Source: VXMO01 sp034422835
GTDB lineage: Bacteria > Chloroflexota > Dehalococcoidia > UBA6926
Reading direction: 5' to 3'
Assembly: GCA_034422835.1 (NCBI GenBank)
Contig: DAOUJJ010000012.1
Coordinates: 1 to 40,284 of the forward strand
Length of the DNA stretch: 40,284 bases
Part shown: positions 15,803-23,278 of the stretch, one piece after another
How the letters are laid out: every line of letters starts with the position of its first letter
Numbering within the stretch: position 1 is the first letter of the stretch
Program-made: the position numbers and the translations under genes
Notes under the pieces: generated by a model
The model's database searches: none
Told to the model about the DNA's origin: nothing
Seen by the model: only the letters and a program-made list of their open reading frames with translations

Positions 15803-15828
15803 GTATGCTGCGCGGCTGTCTATGCCGC

Positions 15829-15866
15829 GTAACACGATTGTAACCCCCGTGTAACTGGAGTGTCAC
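15829..15866 (+). promoter_or_regulatory. GlnR-like operator: four GTNAC boxes at 11-bp spacing
   Basis: GTAAC occurs at 15829, 15840 and 15851 and GTCAC at 15862, each separated by exactly six bases. This is the a-b box pattern (GTNAC, six bases, GNAAC or GTNAC) described for actinobacterial GlnR, an OmpR/PhoB-type nitrogen regulator whose targets include amtB-glnK. Weak partial matches continue the phase at 15818 (GTCTA) and 15873 (AATAC). The array lies about 70 bases before the amtB start. The binding protein is not in the window. Confidence 0.7.
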
Positions 15867-15892
15867 AGAACGAATACAGGATTGATGGTGAT

Positions 15893-15910
15893 ACGCGGCC
15901 AAAGCCGCGT
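15893..15910 (+). other. Leader hairpin before amtB
   Basis: ACGCGGC, a four-base CAAA loop, and GCCGCGT form a perfect 7-bp stem, 15 bases before the amtB Shine-Dalgarno AAGGAGG. No T run follows. It may be a 5' mRNA stabiliser. Confidence 0.4.
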
Positions 15911-15937
15911 CGTTGGGTGTTCTGGAAGGAGGACAGG

Positions 15938-17164
15938 ATGGGTGAGTTCAATAGCGGCGATACTGCCTGGATGTTGATGTCAACGGCGCTGGTGCTGTTC
16001 ATGACACCGGGCCTCGCTTTCTTCTATGGCGGACTGGTGCGTGGCCGAAACGCCATCAGCACGATTTCACTGAGCTTTGTGTCGATGGCCGTGGCCAGCC
16101 TTGTCTGGGTGCTCTGGGGATACAGCCTGGCATTCGGGGACGGCGGCGACCTTAACGCATTTGTAGGCGATCTCTCCTACATTGGCCTCTCCGGCATCGG
16201 CATCAACGACGGAGGAAACATACCTGATCTCCTCTTCGTTGCATTCCAGATGATGTTCGCCATCATCACACCCGCCCTTATCACGGGCGCGATCGTAGAG
16301 AGGTTCAAGTTCACCACGTACATCATCTTCCTTGTCCTGTGGTTGACCCTCGTCTACGCCCCCATCTGCCACTGGGTCTGGGCCGAGGGCGGCTGGCTCT
16401 TTGACATGGGCGCGCTTGACTTCGCGGGCGGCACCGTTGTTCACATCAATGCGGGTGTTGCGGCCCTCGTCGCCGCCGTCCTTGTGGGACGCAGGCGCAG
16501 GCCGGCTCTTGAGCCGCACAACGTTCCCTACGTCGTTCTGGGCGCAGGCATCCTCTGGTTCGGCTGGTTCGGCTTTAACGCCGGCTCCGGGCTCGCGGCC
16601 AATGGGCAGGACGCAAACGCGCTGCTCGTCACCAATACGGCTGCTGCTGCCGCGGCGCTGACGTGGGGCATCCTGTCCTACATCCAGACGAAACGCATGA
16701 GCACCGTCGGCATTGCCACGGGCGCGGTTGCAGGGTTGGTTGCCATCACCCCGGCCGCGGGATTCGTCAATGTCATGGGCGCGCTTGTCCTTGGCATTGG
16801 CGCCGGGATCATCCCGTACTTCTTCGTCCTCTACAGGCCGCGAATGGGCTTCGACGATGCGCTTGACGTCTTCGGCGTGCACGGCGTTGCGGGAATCTGG
16901 GGCGCGCTTGGCACGGGAGTCTTCGCTGTCGAGGCCATTGGCGGTACGGCAGGACTGCTTGAGGGCAACCCGGAACAGATGGGAGTGCAGGTGGTTGGTG
17001 TTGTCGCCACACTCGCCTACTCCGGCGTCGCCACCTTCGTCATCCTCAAGGTGCTGGACCTGATCCCCGGGCTCGGACTCAGGGAGCCGGAGCCTGCCGA
17101 AGATGAGGGTCTTGACCTGGCCGCGCATGGTGAGCGCGCATACGTTGCAGACGGCGCAGACTAG
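15938..17164 (+). CDS. amtB: Ammonium transporter AmtB
   Basis: 408 residues from the ATG at 15938, chosen because AAGGAGG lies 6 bases upstream and the Amt pattern starts at once (GDTAWMLMSTALVLFMTPGL). A GTG at 15860 would add 26 Arg-rich residues. AFFYGGLVRGRN is the family signature. The two pore histidines are visible as His169 in DFAGGTVVHINAG and His315 in FGVHGVAGIWG, equivalent to His168 and His318 of E. coli AmtB. Eleven membrane segments are expected. It conducts ammonium into the cell and is gated by GlnK, encoded 110 bases downstream. The GTNAC box array upstream points to nitrogen control. Confidence 0.97.
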   Translation: MGEFNSGDTAWMLMSTALVLFMTPGLAFFYGGLVRGRNAISTISLSFVSMAVASLVWVLWGYSLAFGDGGDLNAFVGDLSYIGLSGIGINDGGNIPDLLFVAFQMMFAIITPALITGAIVERFKFTTYIIFLVLWLTLVYAPICHWVWAEGGWLFDMGALDFAGGTVVHINAGVAALVAAVLVGRRRRPALEPHNVPYVVLGAGILWFGWFGFNAGSGLAANGQDANALLVTNTAAAAAALTWGILSYIQTKRMSTVGIATGAVAGLVAITPAAGFVNVMGALVLGIGAGIIPYFFVLYRPRMGFDDALDVFGVHGVAGIWGALGTGVFAVEAIGGTAGLLEGNPEQMGVQVVGVVATLAYSGVATFVILKVLDLIPGLGLREPEPAEDEGLDLAAHGERAYVADGAD

Positions 17165-17219
17165 ACCTGCCACCAGGAATGACTAGAATCAGGAGCAGCG
17201 CACGAGCGGGGAGTAATCC

Positions 17220-17252
17220 CGCGTCCCGGCGATCCTGAACCGCCGGGACGCG
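17220..17252 (+). other. Intercistronic hairpin between amtB and glnK
   Basis: A perfect 12-bp stem (CGCGTCCCGGCG and its complement) with a 9-base loop, in the middle of the 110-base gap. No T run follows, so it is not a typical terminator. It could adjust the amtB to glnK mRNA ratio by processing or partial termination. Confidence 0.5.
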
Positions 17253-17274
17253 CAGAAGGGAATAGGAGACGACG

Positions 17275-17628
17275 ATGCTGAGTATAGAGGCGATAATCAG
17301 GCCTGAAACAATTGAAGACGTGGTAGGAGAGTTGGAGGCCGTCGGCTGCCGCAAGTTCTACTATGCCAACGTCACCGGAACGGGGCGACAGGGTGGAGTT
17401 GAAGTGTTCGTCGGCCGCGCGGGGCAGATGACCCGGCGTCATGAACGGCCGAGGACCATTGTCCGGGCCGTCATCGAAGACGGCATGAAAGATGACGTGA
17501 TCAATGCCATCATCCGTGGCGCGCGCAGCCCCGGTGACGGCGAGGTTGGAGATGGCAAGATCTTTGTCACTCCCGTGGAGGATGTCATCCGTGTCCGCAC
17601 CGGTGAAACCGGCGAGGCTGCCATCTGA
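17275..17628 (+). CDS. glnK: PII signal protein, GlnK/GlnB family
   Basis: A 117-residue PII trimer subunit: SIEAIIRPETIEDVVGELEA at the start, TGTGRQGG at the T-loop base, and GDGKIFVTPVEDVIRVRTGE at the end (ATP-binding and PII C signature). Without gaps, residues Gly37-Arg38-Gln39 align with E. coli GlnB. On that numbering, position 51 is Gln instead of the uridylylated Tyr, and Tyr46 is Val. The T-loop is Arg-rich (MTRRHERPR). It should bind ATP/ADP and 2-oxoglutarate and block AmtB, but classical uridylylation is not possible. AGGAG lies 6 bases before the ATG. The amtB pairing supports a GlnK role. Confidence 0.93.
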   Translation: MLSIEAIIRPETIEDVVGELEAVGCRKFYYANVTGTGRQGGVEVFVGRAGQMTRRHERPRTIVRAVIEDGMKDDVINAIIRGARSPGDGEVGDGKIFVTPVEDVIRVRTGETGEAAI

Positions 17629-17651
17629 CGAAGATAAAGATGGGTGGGGGA

Positions 17652-17693
17652 CGTATCCGCGGCAGGTATTGCCTGCCGCGGATACGACTTTTT
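17652..17693 (+). terminator. Rho-independent terminator of amtB-glnK
   Basis: A perfect 15-bp stem (CGTATCCGCGGCAGG and its complement) with a 5-base TATTG loop, then ACTTTTT. It lies 23 bases after the glnK stop and is the clearest intrinsic terminator of the window. Confidence 0.92.
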
Positions 17694-17779
17694 GATGCCT
17701 CCCCCTATCACCGCGTGTCAAAAATCCCTATAGTCTGTAGGGACGACGAATCCTTCTGGCAAAAGGGAGACAGGCAACG

Positions 17780-18121
17780 ATGACATCCGCGGCAGAGCCC
17801 TTTGAGCGAGTTGACATCGACAGGGCAAGAGAGCTTATCGACGGCGGCGGCGTCGCACTGATCGATGTCCGCGAGCAGGAGGAATGGGACGAGGGTTACA
17901 TTCAGGGCGCAACCCGCATCTCCGTAAACGACATCATCAACATGAGCGCCGTCGATGACCTGCCCAAGGACCAACCCATCGTCTTCTACTGCGCCGCCGG
18001 CGTCCGCTCTGCGCTGGCCTCGGAACTTGCCGCATCCGTCGGCGTCCCCGGTCCTCTCTACAGCATGGAGGGTGGCTTTGACGCGTGGAAAAAGGCTGGG
18101 CACCCCACCGCGCAAGACTGA
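17780..18121 (+). CDS. Single-domain rhodanese
   Basis: A 113-residue rhodanese-homology protein. DVREQEEWDEGYIQGATRI near residues 35-53 is the first signature. The active-site loop is FYCAAGVRS near residue 72, with the catalytic Cys in a six-residue loop typical of sulfurtransferases such as GlpE/PspE. EGGFDAWKKAGHP closes the domain. It probably carries a persulfide sulfur in the cytoplasm. GGGAGA precedes the ATG. TATAGT at 17729-17734 is a candidate -10, just after the amtB-glnK terminator. The kinase gene follows 14 bases after the stop. Confidence 0.93.
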   Translation: MTSAAEPFERVDIDRARELIDGGGVALIDVREQEEWDEGYIQGATRISVNDIINMSAVDDLPKDQPIVFYCAAGVRSALASELAASVGVPGPLYSMEGGFDAWKKAGHPTAQD

Positions 18122-18135
18122 GCCTGCATTGTCCG

Positions 18136-19749
18136 GTGACTACTGACCCGTACGAAGCCCAGCGTCCTGTCATTGACGCCCTCAGTTCACCTGCAACCTA
18201 TCCCCCACGCGACGGCGTAGACACCGTTGAAGTCCGCGAAACCCACTCAGCCGTCGTCTTCCTCGCCGGCAACCGCGCCTACAAGATGAAGAAAGCCGTC
18301 GACTACGGCTTCCTGGACTTCACCACACTGCAAAAGCGCCGCTACTCCTGCTACCAGGAACTCTTTCTCAACCAGCGCGCCGCCCCGGACATCTACCGTG
18401 AGGTTCGCGCCGTTATACCGAATGGGCGGGGCGGGTATCGCATCGTCGCGGAGGAGAACCCCGCAGCCGTTGAATACCTCGTCCAGATGGTGCGCCTGCC
18501 GGAAGACATGATGCTGAACGCGCGGCTGGAGCGCGGCGAGGTCACGCCGGAGATGATGGCAGAACTCGGCCGCACCGTCGCCAATGTCCATGCAACCGCG
18601 CAGACAAGCGATAAGATAGCCGCCGCAGGTGATCTCGAAGGCGTCCGCTTCAATGTTGAGGAGAACTTTGAGCAGACGGAGGCGTACATCGGCCGCACAA
18701 TTTCCCGGGAAACGTACGACGCCATCTGCAAGTACGCCCGCCGTTTTATGGAGCGGCGTGAAACACTCTTCCACTCCCGTTCACAGAACGGATTCGTCCG
18801 TGACACCCACGGAGACCTCCACGTTCAGCAGATCTGCATCGAGGCCAACGGGCGCATCCATGTCCTCGATTGCATCGATTTCAACGAACGCTTTCGCTAT
18901 GGCGATGTGGCGTGGGACGTCGGGTTCATGGCCATGGACCTCGAAACCCGCGGCCACCCGAACCTTGCCCGCGCCTTTGTTGATGGATACCTGGAACGGG
19001 CTGACGATCCCGGAATGCCTGAACTCCTGCCCTTCTACCAGTGCTACCGCGCCTACGTCCGTGGCAAGGTTGAGGGCTTTCGGCTGGATCAACCCGACCT
19101 CAGCGACCAGGAGGCCGCAGAAGTCAAGGAACGCGCAGAGGCCTATTTCCGCCTTGCGGAGCAATACGCCCGCACGATGATTGGCCCCAACATCGTCCTC
19201 ATCGGCGGACTCATGGGGACCGGCAAGAGCACGCTGGCAGAGGGACTCGCGCGGGAGCGCGGCCATGCCTACCTCTCAAGCGACGTTGTCCGCAAGCAGC
19301 TCGCAGGCGTGCCGGAGGACGAGCGCCACTTCGTTGAATGGAATACAGAAATCTACTCACCTGAAATGACTGAACGAACCTACAATGAGACCGCTCGTCT
19401 CGCCGCCGAGGCCCTCTCGCAGGGCCGCTCGGTTGTCGTTGATGCCTCTTTCTCCACCCCGCAGCAGCGCCAACGCTTCAAAGATCTTTCAAACACCACA
19501 GGCGTCCCTCTCCTCCTAGCTATCTGTGAACTCTCTGAAGAGGAAACGCGCCGGCGTCTTGATGCTCGTGTCGAGGCAGGCGGCGTCCCCACGGACGGCC
19601 GCTGGGAAATCTACGCGGCCCAGCGCGACTCATTCCAGCCGCCGGCGGAACTTTCCGCCGGTTCTGTCATCCACCTGGATACCTCCGGATCATCCGAAGC
19701 TGTCATTGAAACCCTCGTCTCCCACCTGGATGCCGACACGATAGAATAG
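18136..19749 (+). CDS. APH-like phosphotransferase fused to a P-loop kinase
   Basis: 537 residues from a GTG at 18136 (first residues TTDPYEAQRP); an in-frame ATG at 18085 lies inside the rhodanese gene and is rejected. The first part (to about residue 345) resembles aminoglycoside-phosphotransferase-like enzymes: HGDLH at 225-229, then DCIDFNERFRYGDVAWDVGF from residue 245, giving the catalytic and metal-binding Asp residues. The second part starts NIVLIGGLMGTGKST, with a Walker A loop at about 357-366, and continues SSDVVRKQLAG and VVDASFSTPQQRQRF as in gluconate-kinase or zeta-toxin-like P-loop kinases. This COG2187-COG0645 arrangement is known, but its substrate is not. Two phosphotransfer centres in one chain are its main oddity. 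Confidence 0.85.
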   Translation: MTTDPYEAQRPVIDALSSPATYPPRDGVDTVEVRETHSAVVFLAGNRAYKMKKAVDYGFLDFTTLQKRRYSCYQELFLNQRAAPDIYREVRAVIPNGRGGYRIVAEENPAAVEYLVQMVRLPEDMMLNARLERGEVTPEMMAELGRTVANVHATAQTSDKIAAAGDLEGVRFNVEENFEQTEAYIGRTISRETYDAICKYARRFMERRETLFHSRSQNGFVRDTHGDLHVQQICIEANGRIHVLDCIDFNERFRYGDVAWDVGFMAMDLETRGHPNLARAFVDGYLERADDPGMPELLPFYQCYRAYVRGKVEGFRLDQPDLSDQEAAEVKERAEAYFRLAEQYARTMIGPNIVLIGGLMGTGKSTLAEGLARERGHAYLSSDVVRKQLAGVPEDERHFVEWNTEIYSPEMTERTYNETARLAAEALSQGRSVVVDASFSTPQQRQRFKDLSNTTGVPLLLAICELSEEETRRRLDARVEAGGVPTDGRWEIYAAQRDSFQPPAELSAGSVIHLDTSGSSEAVIETLVSHLDADTIE

Positions 19750-19789
19750 TGACGACTACCGCAACATAAGAACGGTCAGGTGTCTAGCA

Positions 19790-20008
19790 ATGCCGAAACT
19801 GCTGGTTGTTTTTGAAAATGATGAAGATGGATTTGTCGTAGCCAGCTGCCCAACTCTCCCAGGTTGCCATTCACAAGGCCGAACCCGGGAGGAGGCGCTA
19901 GCCAACATACGAGAAGCCATTGATGGCTATTTGGCAAGCATTCATGATCGAGGTGTGCCCGTCCCCGCCTCCACGGAATACGAGATTGTCAATGTAGCAG
20001 CCTCGTGA
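19790..20008 (+). CDS. Orphan HicB-like protein
   Basis: A 72-residue protein with the HicB core: LLVVFENDEDGFVVASCPTL, PGCHSQGRTREEALANIREA and IDGYLASIHDRG. No hicA is found on either side: the kinase precedes by about 40 bases and the downstream 145 bases encode nothing recognisable before ahcY. It may be a solitary antitoxin remnant or a chromosomal regulator. AGGTG lies 8 bases before the ATG. Confidence 0.75.
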   Translation: MPKLLVVFENDEDGFVVASCPTLPGCHSQGRTREEALANIREAIDGYLASIHDRGVPVPASTEYEIVNVAAS

Positions 20009-20153
20009 CCCAACTCCCTGTTATTTCCGAGATGGATTTGCTGAGATGATCTGGGCGGGAACCTGCATTTTTGCCTGACCTGCCGTCTCTCGAAAAGCGG
20101 CTACAATGGACACTCCCACCGCCGCCATCAATCAATAGGAGAATGTGCTGACG

Positions 20154-21428
20154 ATGACCGTTACGGATACCGCACATGACATAGCCAACCTGTCCCTCGC
20201 CGATGAGGGCCAGCGCCGCATCGAATGGGCCGCGCGTGAGATGCCCGTCGTCAAACTGATTCAGGAGCGTTTCCGCGAGGAGCGACCACTCGAAGGGCAG
20301 CGCATAGCCGCCTGCCTGCACGTCACGTCCGAAACGGCCAACCTCATGCTCGCCCTCAAGGAGGGCGGCGCGGAGGTGCGCCTGTGCGCCTCTAACCCGC
20401 TTTCCACGCAGGACGATGTTGCGGCAGCCCTCGTGGCAAATCACGGCATCTCCGTTTTCGCTATCCACGGCGAGGACACGGAGACGTACTACAAGCACAT
20501 CAACCAGGCCCTTGACGGCAACCCCACCATCACGATGGACGACGGCGCAGACCTTGTGGCGACCATTCACGGTGAGCGGCAGGACCTTATCGAAGGGCTC
20601 CGGGGCGGCAGCGAAGAGACGACAACCGGCGTCATCCGCCTCCGCAGCCTCGCCCAGCAGGGCAAACTCATGTATCCCGTCGTGGCCGTCAATGACGCAG
20701 ACACCAAGCACCTGTTCGACAATCGCTACGGCACCGGCCAGAGCACACTGGACGGCATCACGCGCGCCACGAATATCCTGTGGGCCGGCAAGACCGTCCT
20801 TGTTGCCGGATACGGTTGGTGCGGGCGGGGCGTCGCCATGCGGGCCCGGGGCATGGGCGCGCAGGTCATTGTCAGCGAGATTGACCCCATCCGCGCCCTG
20901 GAAGCCCTGATGGACGGCAACCGCGTGATGACAACGGCGGAGGCCGTGCCACAGGCCGATGTCATCATCACCGTCACGGGGGACATCCATGCCATCGGCC
21001 GCAGCCATATCCCTTTGCTCAAAGACGGCGTTGTGCTGACCAACTCAGGCCATTTCAACGTCGAGATCGACATACCGGCGCTGGAAGAGGCCAGCAACGG
21101 CTCTCGTGAACTTAGGCGGAACGTTGTCGCCTACGCCATGAAAGATGGCCGCACGGTGAATCTCCTTGCTGAAGGTCGACTTATCAATTTGGCTGCGGCG
21201 GAAGGGCACCCGTCCGCCGTGATGGATCTCTCTTTCGCTGATCAGGCGCTTGCCGCCGAGTATCTATCCGCCAATGACGCCAGCGACCTGTCGAATGATG
21301 TTCACACCTTGCCGCGGGAACTGGATGCAGAAGTCGCAAGGCTCAAGCTGCGCTCCGTCGGCATCAACATCGACACGCCAACCGAAGAGCAGACAAAATA
21401 CCTCGGCAGCTGGGAGATGGGCACCTGA
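20154..21428 (+). CDS. ahcY: Adenosylhomocysteinase
   Basis: 424 residues from the ATG at 20154, 11 bases after AGGAGA; an in-frame GTG at 20145 is only 2 bases from that box. CLHVTSETANLMLALKEGGA, the substrate-side segment, is near residue 57. The hinge and NAD-binding region reads NRYGTGQSTLDGI near residue 190, and VAGYGWCGRGVAMRARGMGA near residue 218 is the Rossmann Gly motif. HFNVEID and the C-terminal KYLGSWEMGT are also present. It reversibly splits S-adenosylhomocysteine into adenosine and homocysteine with bound NAD. It leads an operon with a thioesterase and metK, so both sides of the SAM cycle are made together. TACAAT at 20102-20107 is a probable -10. Confidence 0.97.
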   Translation: MTVTDTAHDIANLSLADEGQRRIEWAAREMPVVKLIQERFREERPLEGQRIAACLHVTSETANLMLALKEGGAEVRLCASNPLSTQDDVAAALVANHGISVFAIHGEDTETYYKHINQALDGNPTITMDDGADLVATIHGERQDLIEGLRGGSEETTTGVIRLRSLAQQGKLMYPVVAVNDADTKHLFDNRYGTGQSTLDGITRATNILWAGKTVLVAGYGWCGRGVAMRARGMGAQVIVSEIDPIRALEALMDGNRVMTTAEAVPQADVIITVTGDIHAIGRSHIPLLKDGVVLTNSGHFNVEIDIPALEEASNGSRELRRNVVAYAMKDGRTVNLLAEGRLINLAAAEGHPSAVMDLSFADQALAAEYLSANDASDLSNDVHTLPRELDAEVARLKLRSVGINIDTPTEEQTKYLGSWEMGT

Positions 21429-21436
21429 ACCAACCG

Positions 21437-21967
21437 ATGACAGCTCCGGCCGGCGCAGCGGGCAGGACCGGAGCGGTGTCGATCCGGGCGACTGCGTCCC
21501 CTGAGGAGCAGGAGCGATACGGGCACTGCTTTGCGTGCGGCGCCGCGAATGATTCCGGCCTCAACCTGGAGTTTGAGGCGCTTGATGATGGCGTCGTCAC
21601 CGCCCTGTACGTTCCACAGGAGCGTCATCAAGGCTGGCCGAACGTCCTGCATGGCGGTATCGTCGCCACGCTGCTGGATGAGTCAGCTGCCTATGTTGCC
21701 TATGCTCGCGGCCAACACGCTGCCACGGCGCGGCTCAACATCCGCTACAGCCGCCCTGCGCCGATGGATATGCCGCTGCGCGTGACCGCAACCCTTGTGA
21801 AAGACACACGGCGCATGCTTACCATAGAAGCCCGCGTCACAACCCTCGAGGACGAGAAGATCGCCACCGCGGATGCCACTCTCCTTCTCCTCACACCCAG
21901 GCAGCAGCGGGAATATGGGCTTATTCCGCTGACAGACGAGCCGAACGAGAACAGTCAGAGTAGTTAG
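21437..21967 (+). CDS. Hotdog-fold thioesterase, PaaI-like
   Basis: A 176-residue protein. After about 25 loose residues come GHCFACGAANDSGLNLEFEA near residue 33, VLHGGIVATLLDESAAY near residue 72 with the HGG motif and candidate catalytic Asp/Glu of PaaI-type thioesterases, and RLNIRYSRPAPMDMPLRV near residue 99. It would hydrolyse an acyl-CoA thioester in the cytoplasm. The gene starts 8 bases after ahcY and ends 18 bases before metK. Its link to the SAM cycle is not obvious and may be just operon co-residence. Confidence 0.87.
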   Translation: MTAPAGAAGRTGAVSIRATASPEEQERYGHCFACGAANDSGLNLEFEALDDGVVTALYVPQERHQGWPNVLHGGIVATLLDESAAYVAYARGQHAATARLNIRYSRPAPMDMPLRVTATLVKDTRRMLTIEARVTTLEDEKIATADATLLLLTPRQQREYGLIPLTDEPNENSQSS

Positions 21968-21985
21968 TAGGGAGGAAAACGATAG

Positions 21986-23257
21986 ATGAGGTTCCTGCAG
22001 ACGAGCGAATCCGTTACAGAAGGTCACCCGGACAAACTGTGTGACCAGATCTCCGACGCGGTCCTTGACGCCATCTTTGCGGATGATCCCACCGCTCGCG
22101 TCGCGTGTGAAACCCTCGTCACCAGGGGCCTGGTTTTCGTAACCGGGGAGATTACAACCAGTTCGTACGTTGATATCCAGGCCATCGTGCGGAATACCGT
22201 CAGGGAAGTCGGCTATACCGATTCTGACTACGGATTCGACGCGAATACCTGCGGGGTGATCGTTTCGATCAACGAGCAGTCGCCGGATATCAAGAGTGGC
22301 GTAGACGAAGCCGAGGAGATTCGCGGCGAGGGGGCTGAAGACGCCATTGCGAACCTCGGAGCGGGCGATCAGGGGTCAATGGTGGGCTACGCCTGCCGTG
22401 AAACCGAAGACGCCCTGGGAACTGACAACGTCTTCATGCCCCTGCCTATCTACCTGTCGCATCGACTCGCAGAGAAGCTGGCCGACGTCCGCAAGAATGG
22501 CGCGCTGCCTTACCTCAGGCCTGATGGAAAATCCCAGGTCACGGTTGAATACGAGGACGGCAAGGTTCGCCGCATCGACAGCATCACGCTGGCCGCCCAG
22601 CATGACCCGGAAGTCAGCAATGACACGCTCCACCGAGACCTCAATGAACTGGTCATCCGGGAAGTCGTGCCGCACAACCTGATGGACAGGGACACGAAGT
22701 TCCACATCAACTCCTCCGGTCGTTTCGTGATTGGCGGCCCCATGGCGGACGCGGGGTTGACCGGCCGCAAGATACTCGTTGACACCTACGGCGCGGGCTA
22801 CAAGCACGGCGGCGGCGCTTTCTCCGGCAAGGACCCAACGAAAGTCGACCGCTCCGGCGCGTACTATGCGCGCTACGTTGCCAAGAACGTTGTCGCAGCC
22901 GGACTTGCCGAGCGTTGCGAGGTTCAACTCGCTTACGTCATTGGGCGGCGAGAACCGGCATCCGTGTCGATTGAGACATTTGGCACGGGAACAATCCCTA
23001 ATGACAGGATTGAAGAACTGGTTCGTAAGAACTTCGATATGACTCCGGGTGCAATCATCACGCAGCTGGACCTCATGAGCGCAGATGCCGGTCGGCGGCC
23101 CCGCTATCGCCGTGTTGCGGCATATGGCCACTTCGGGCGGAACCACATCAATCGCTCTGACGGAAGTCACATAGAAGTCCCCTGGGAGCGCACGGATAAG
23201 GCCGCGGCGCTCCGTGCTGAGGCCGGGCTACCGGAACCTGCAGAGCAGGACGGCTAG
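21986..23257 (+). CDS. metK: S-adenosylmethionine synthetase
   Basis: A 423-residue methionine adenosyltransferase: SESVTEGHPDKLCDQISDAV (ATP-binding N-terminal motif), GAGDQGSMVGYACRET near residue 128 (methionine-loop region), and the late GGGAFSGKDPTKVDRSGAYY near residue 273 (phosphate-binding P-loop-like motif). It condenses ATP and methionine to SAM and works as a dimer or tetramer. GGGAGGAAAA lies just before the ATG. It is the third gene of the ahcY operon. A region of about 20 extra residues compared with E. coli MetK is spread over surface loops, and the C-terminus is slightly longer. Confidence 0.97.
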   Translation: MRFLQTSESVTEGHPDKLCDQISDAVLDAIFADDPTARVACETLVTRGLVFVTGEITTSSYVDIQAIVRNTVREVGYTDSDYGFDANTCGVIVSINEQSPDIKSGVDEAEEIRGEGAEDAIANLGAGDQGSMVGYACRETEDALGTDNVFMPLPIYLSHRLAEKLADVRKNGALPYLRPDGKSQVTVEYEDGKVRRIDSITLAAQHDPEVSNDTLHRDLNELVIREVVPHNLMDRDTKFHINSSGRFVIGGPMADAGLTGRKILVDTYGAGYKHGGGAFSGKDPTKVDRSGAYYARYVAKNVVAAGLAERCEVQLAYVIGRREPASVSIETFGTGTIPNDRIEELVRKNFDMTPGAIITQLDLMSADAGRRPRYRRVAAYGHFGRNHINRSDGSHIEVPWERTDKAAALRAEAGLPEPAEQDG

Positions 23258-23278
23258 CTTGCCCGGGGCGCACAGCCC

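Noticed and set aside
16067..17173. A 368-codon open frame antisense to amtB
   Set aside because: It is the shadow of a GC-rich, strongly supported amtB frame. Its translation is charged and low in hydrophobic order, with no recognisable motif.
20009..20153. Possible S-adenosylhomocysteine riboswitch before ahcY
   Set aside because: The gap is of suitable length, but I could not find the conserved core or a matching pseudoknot. Only a TACAAT -10 box is supportable.
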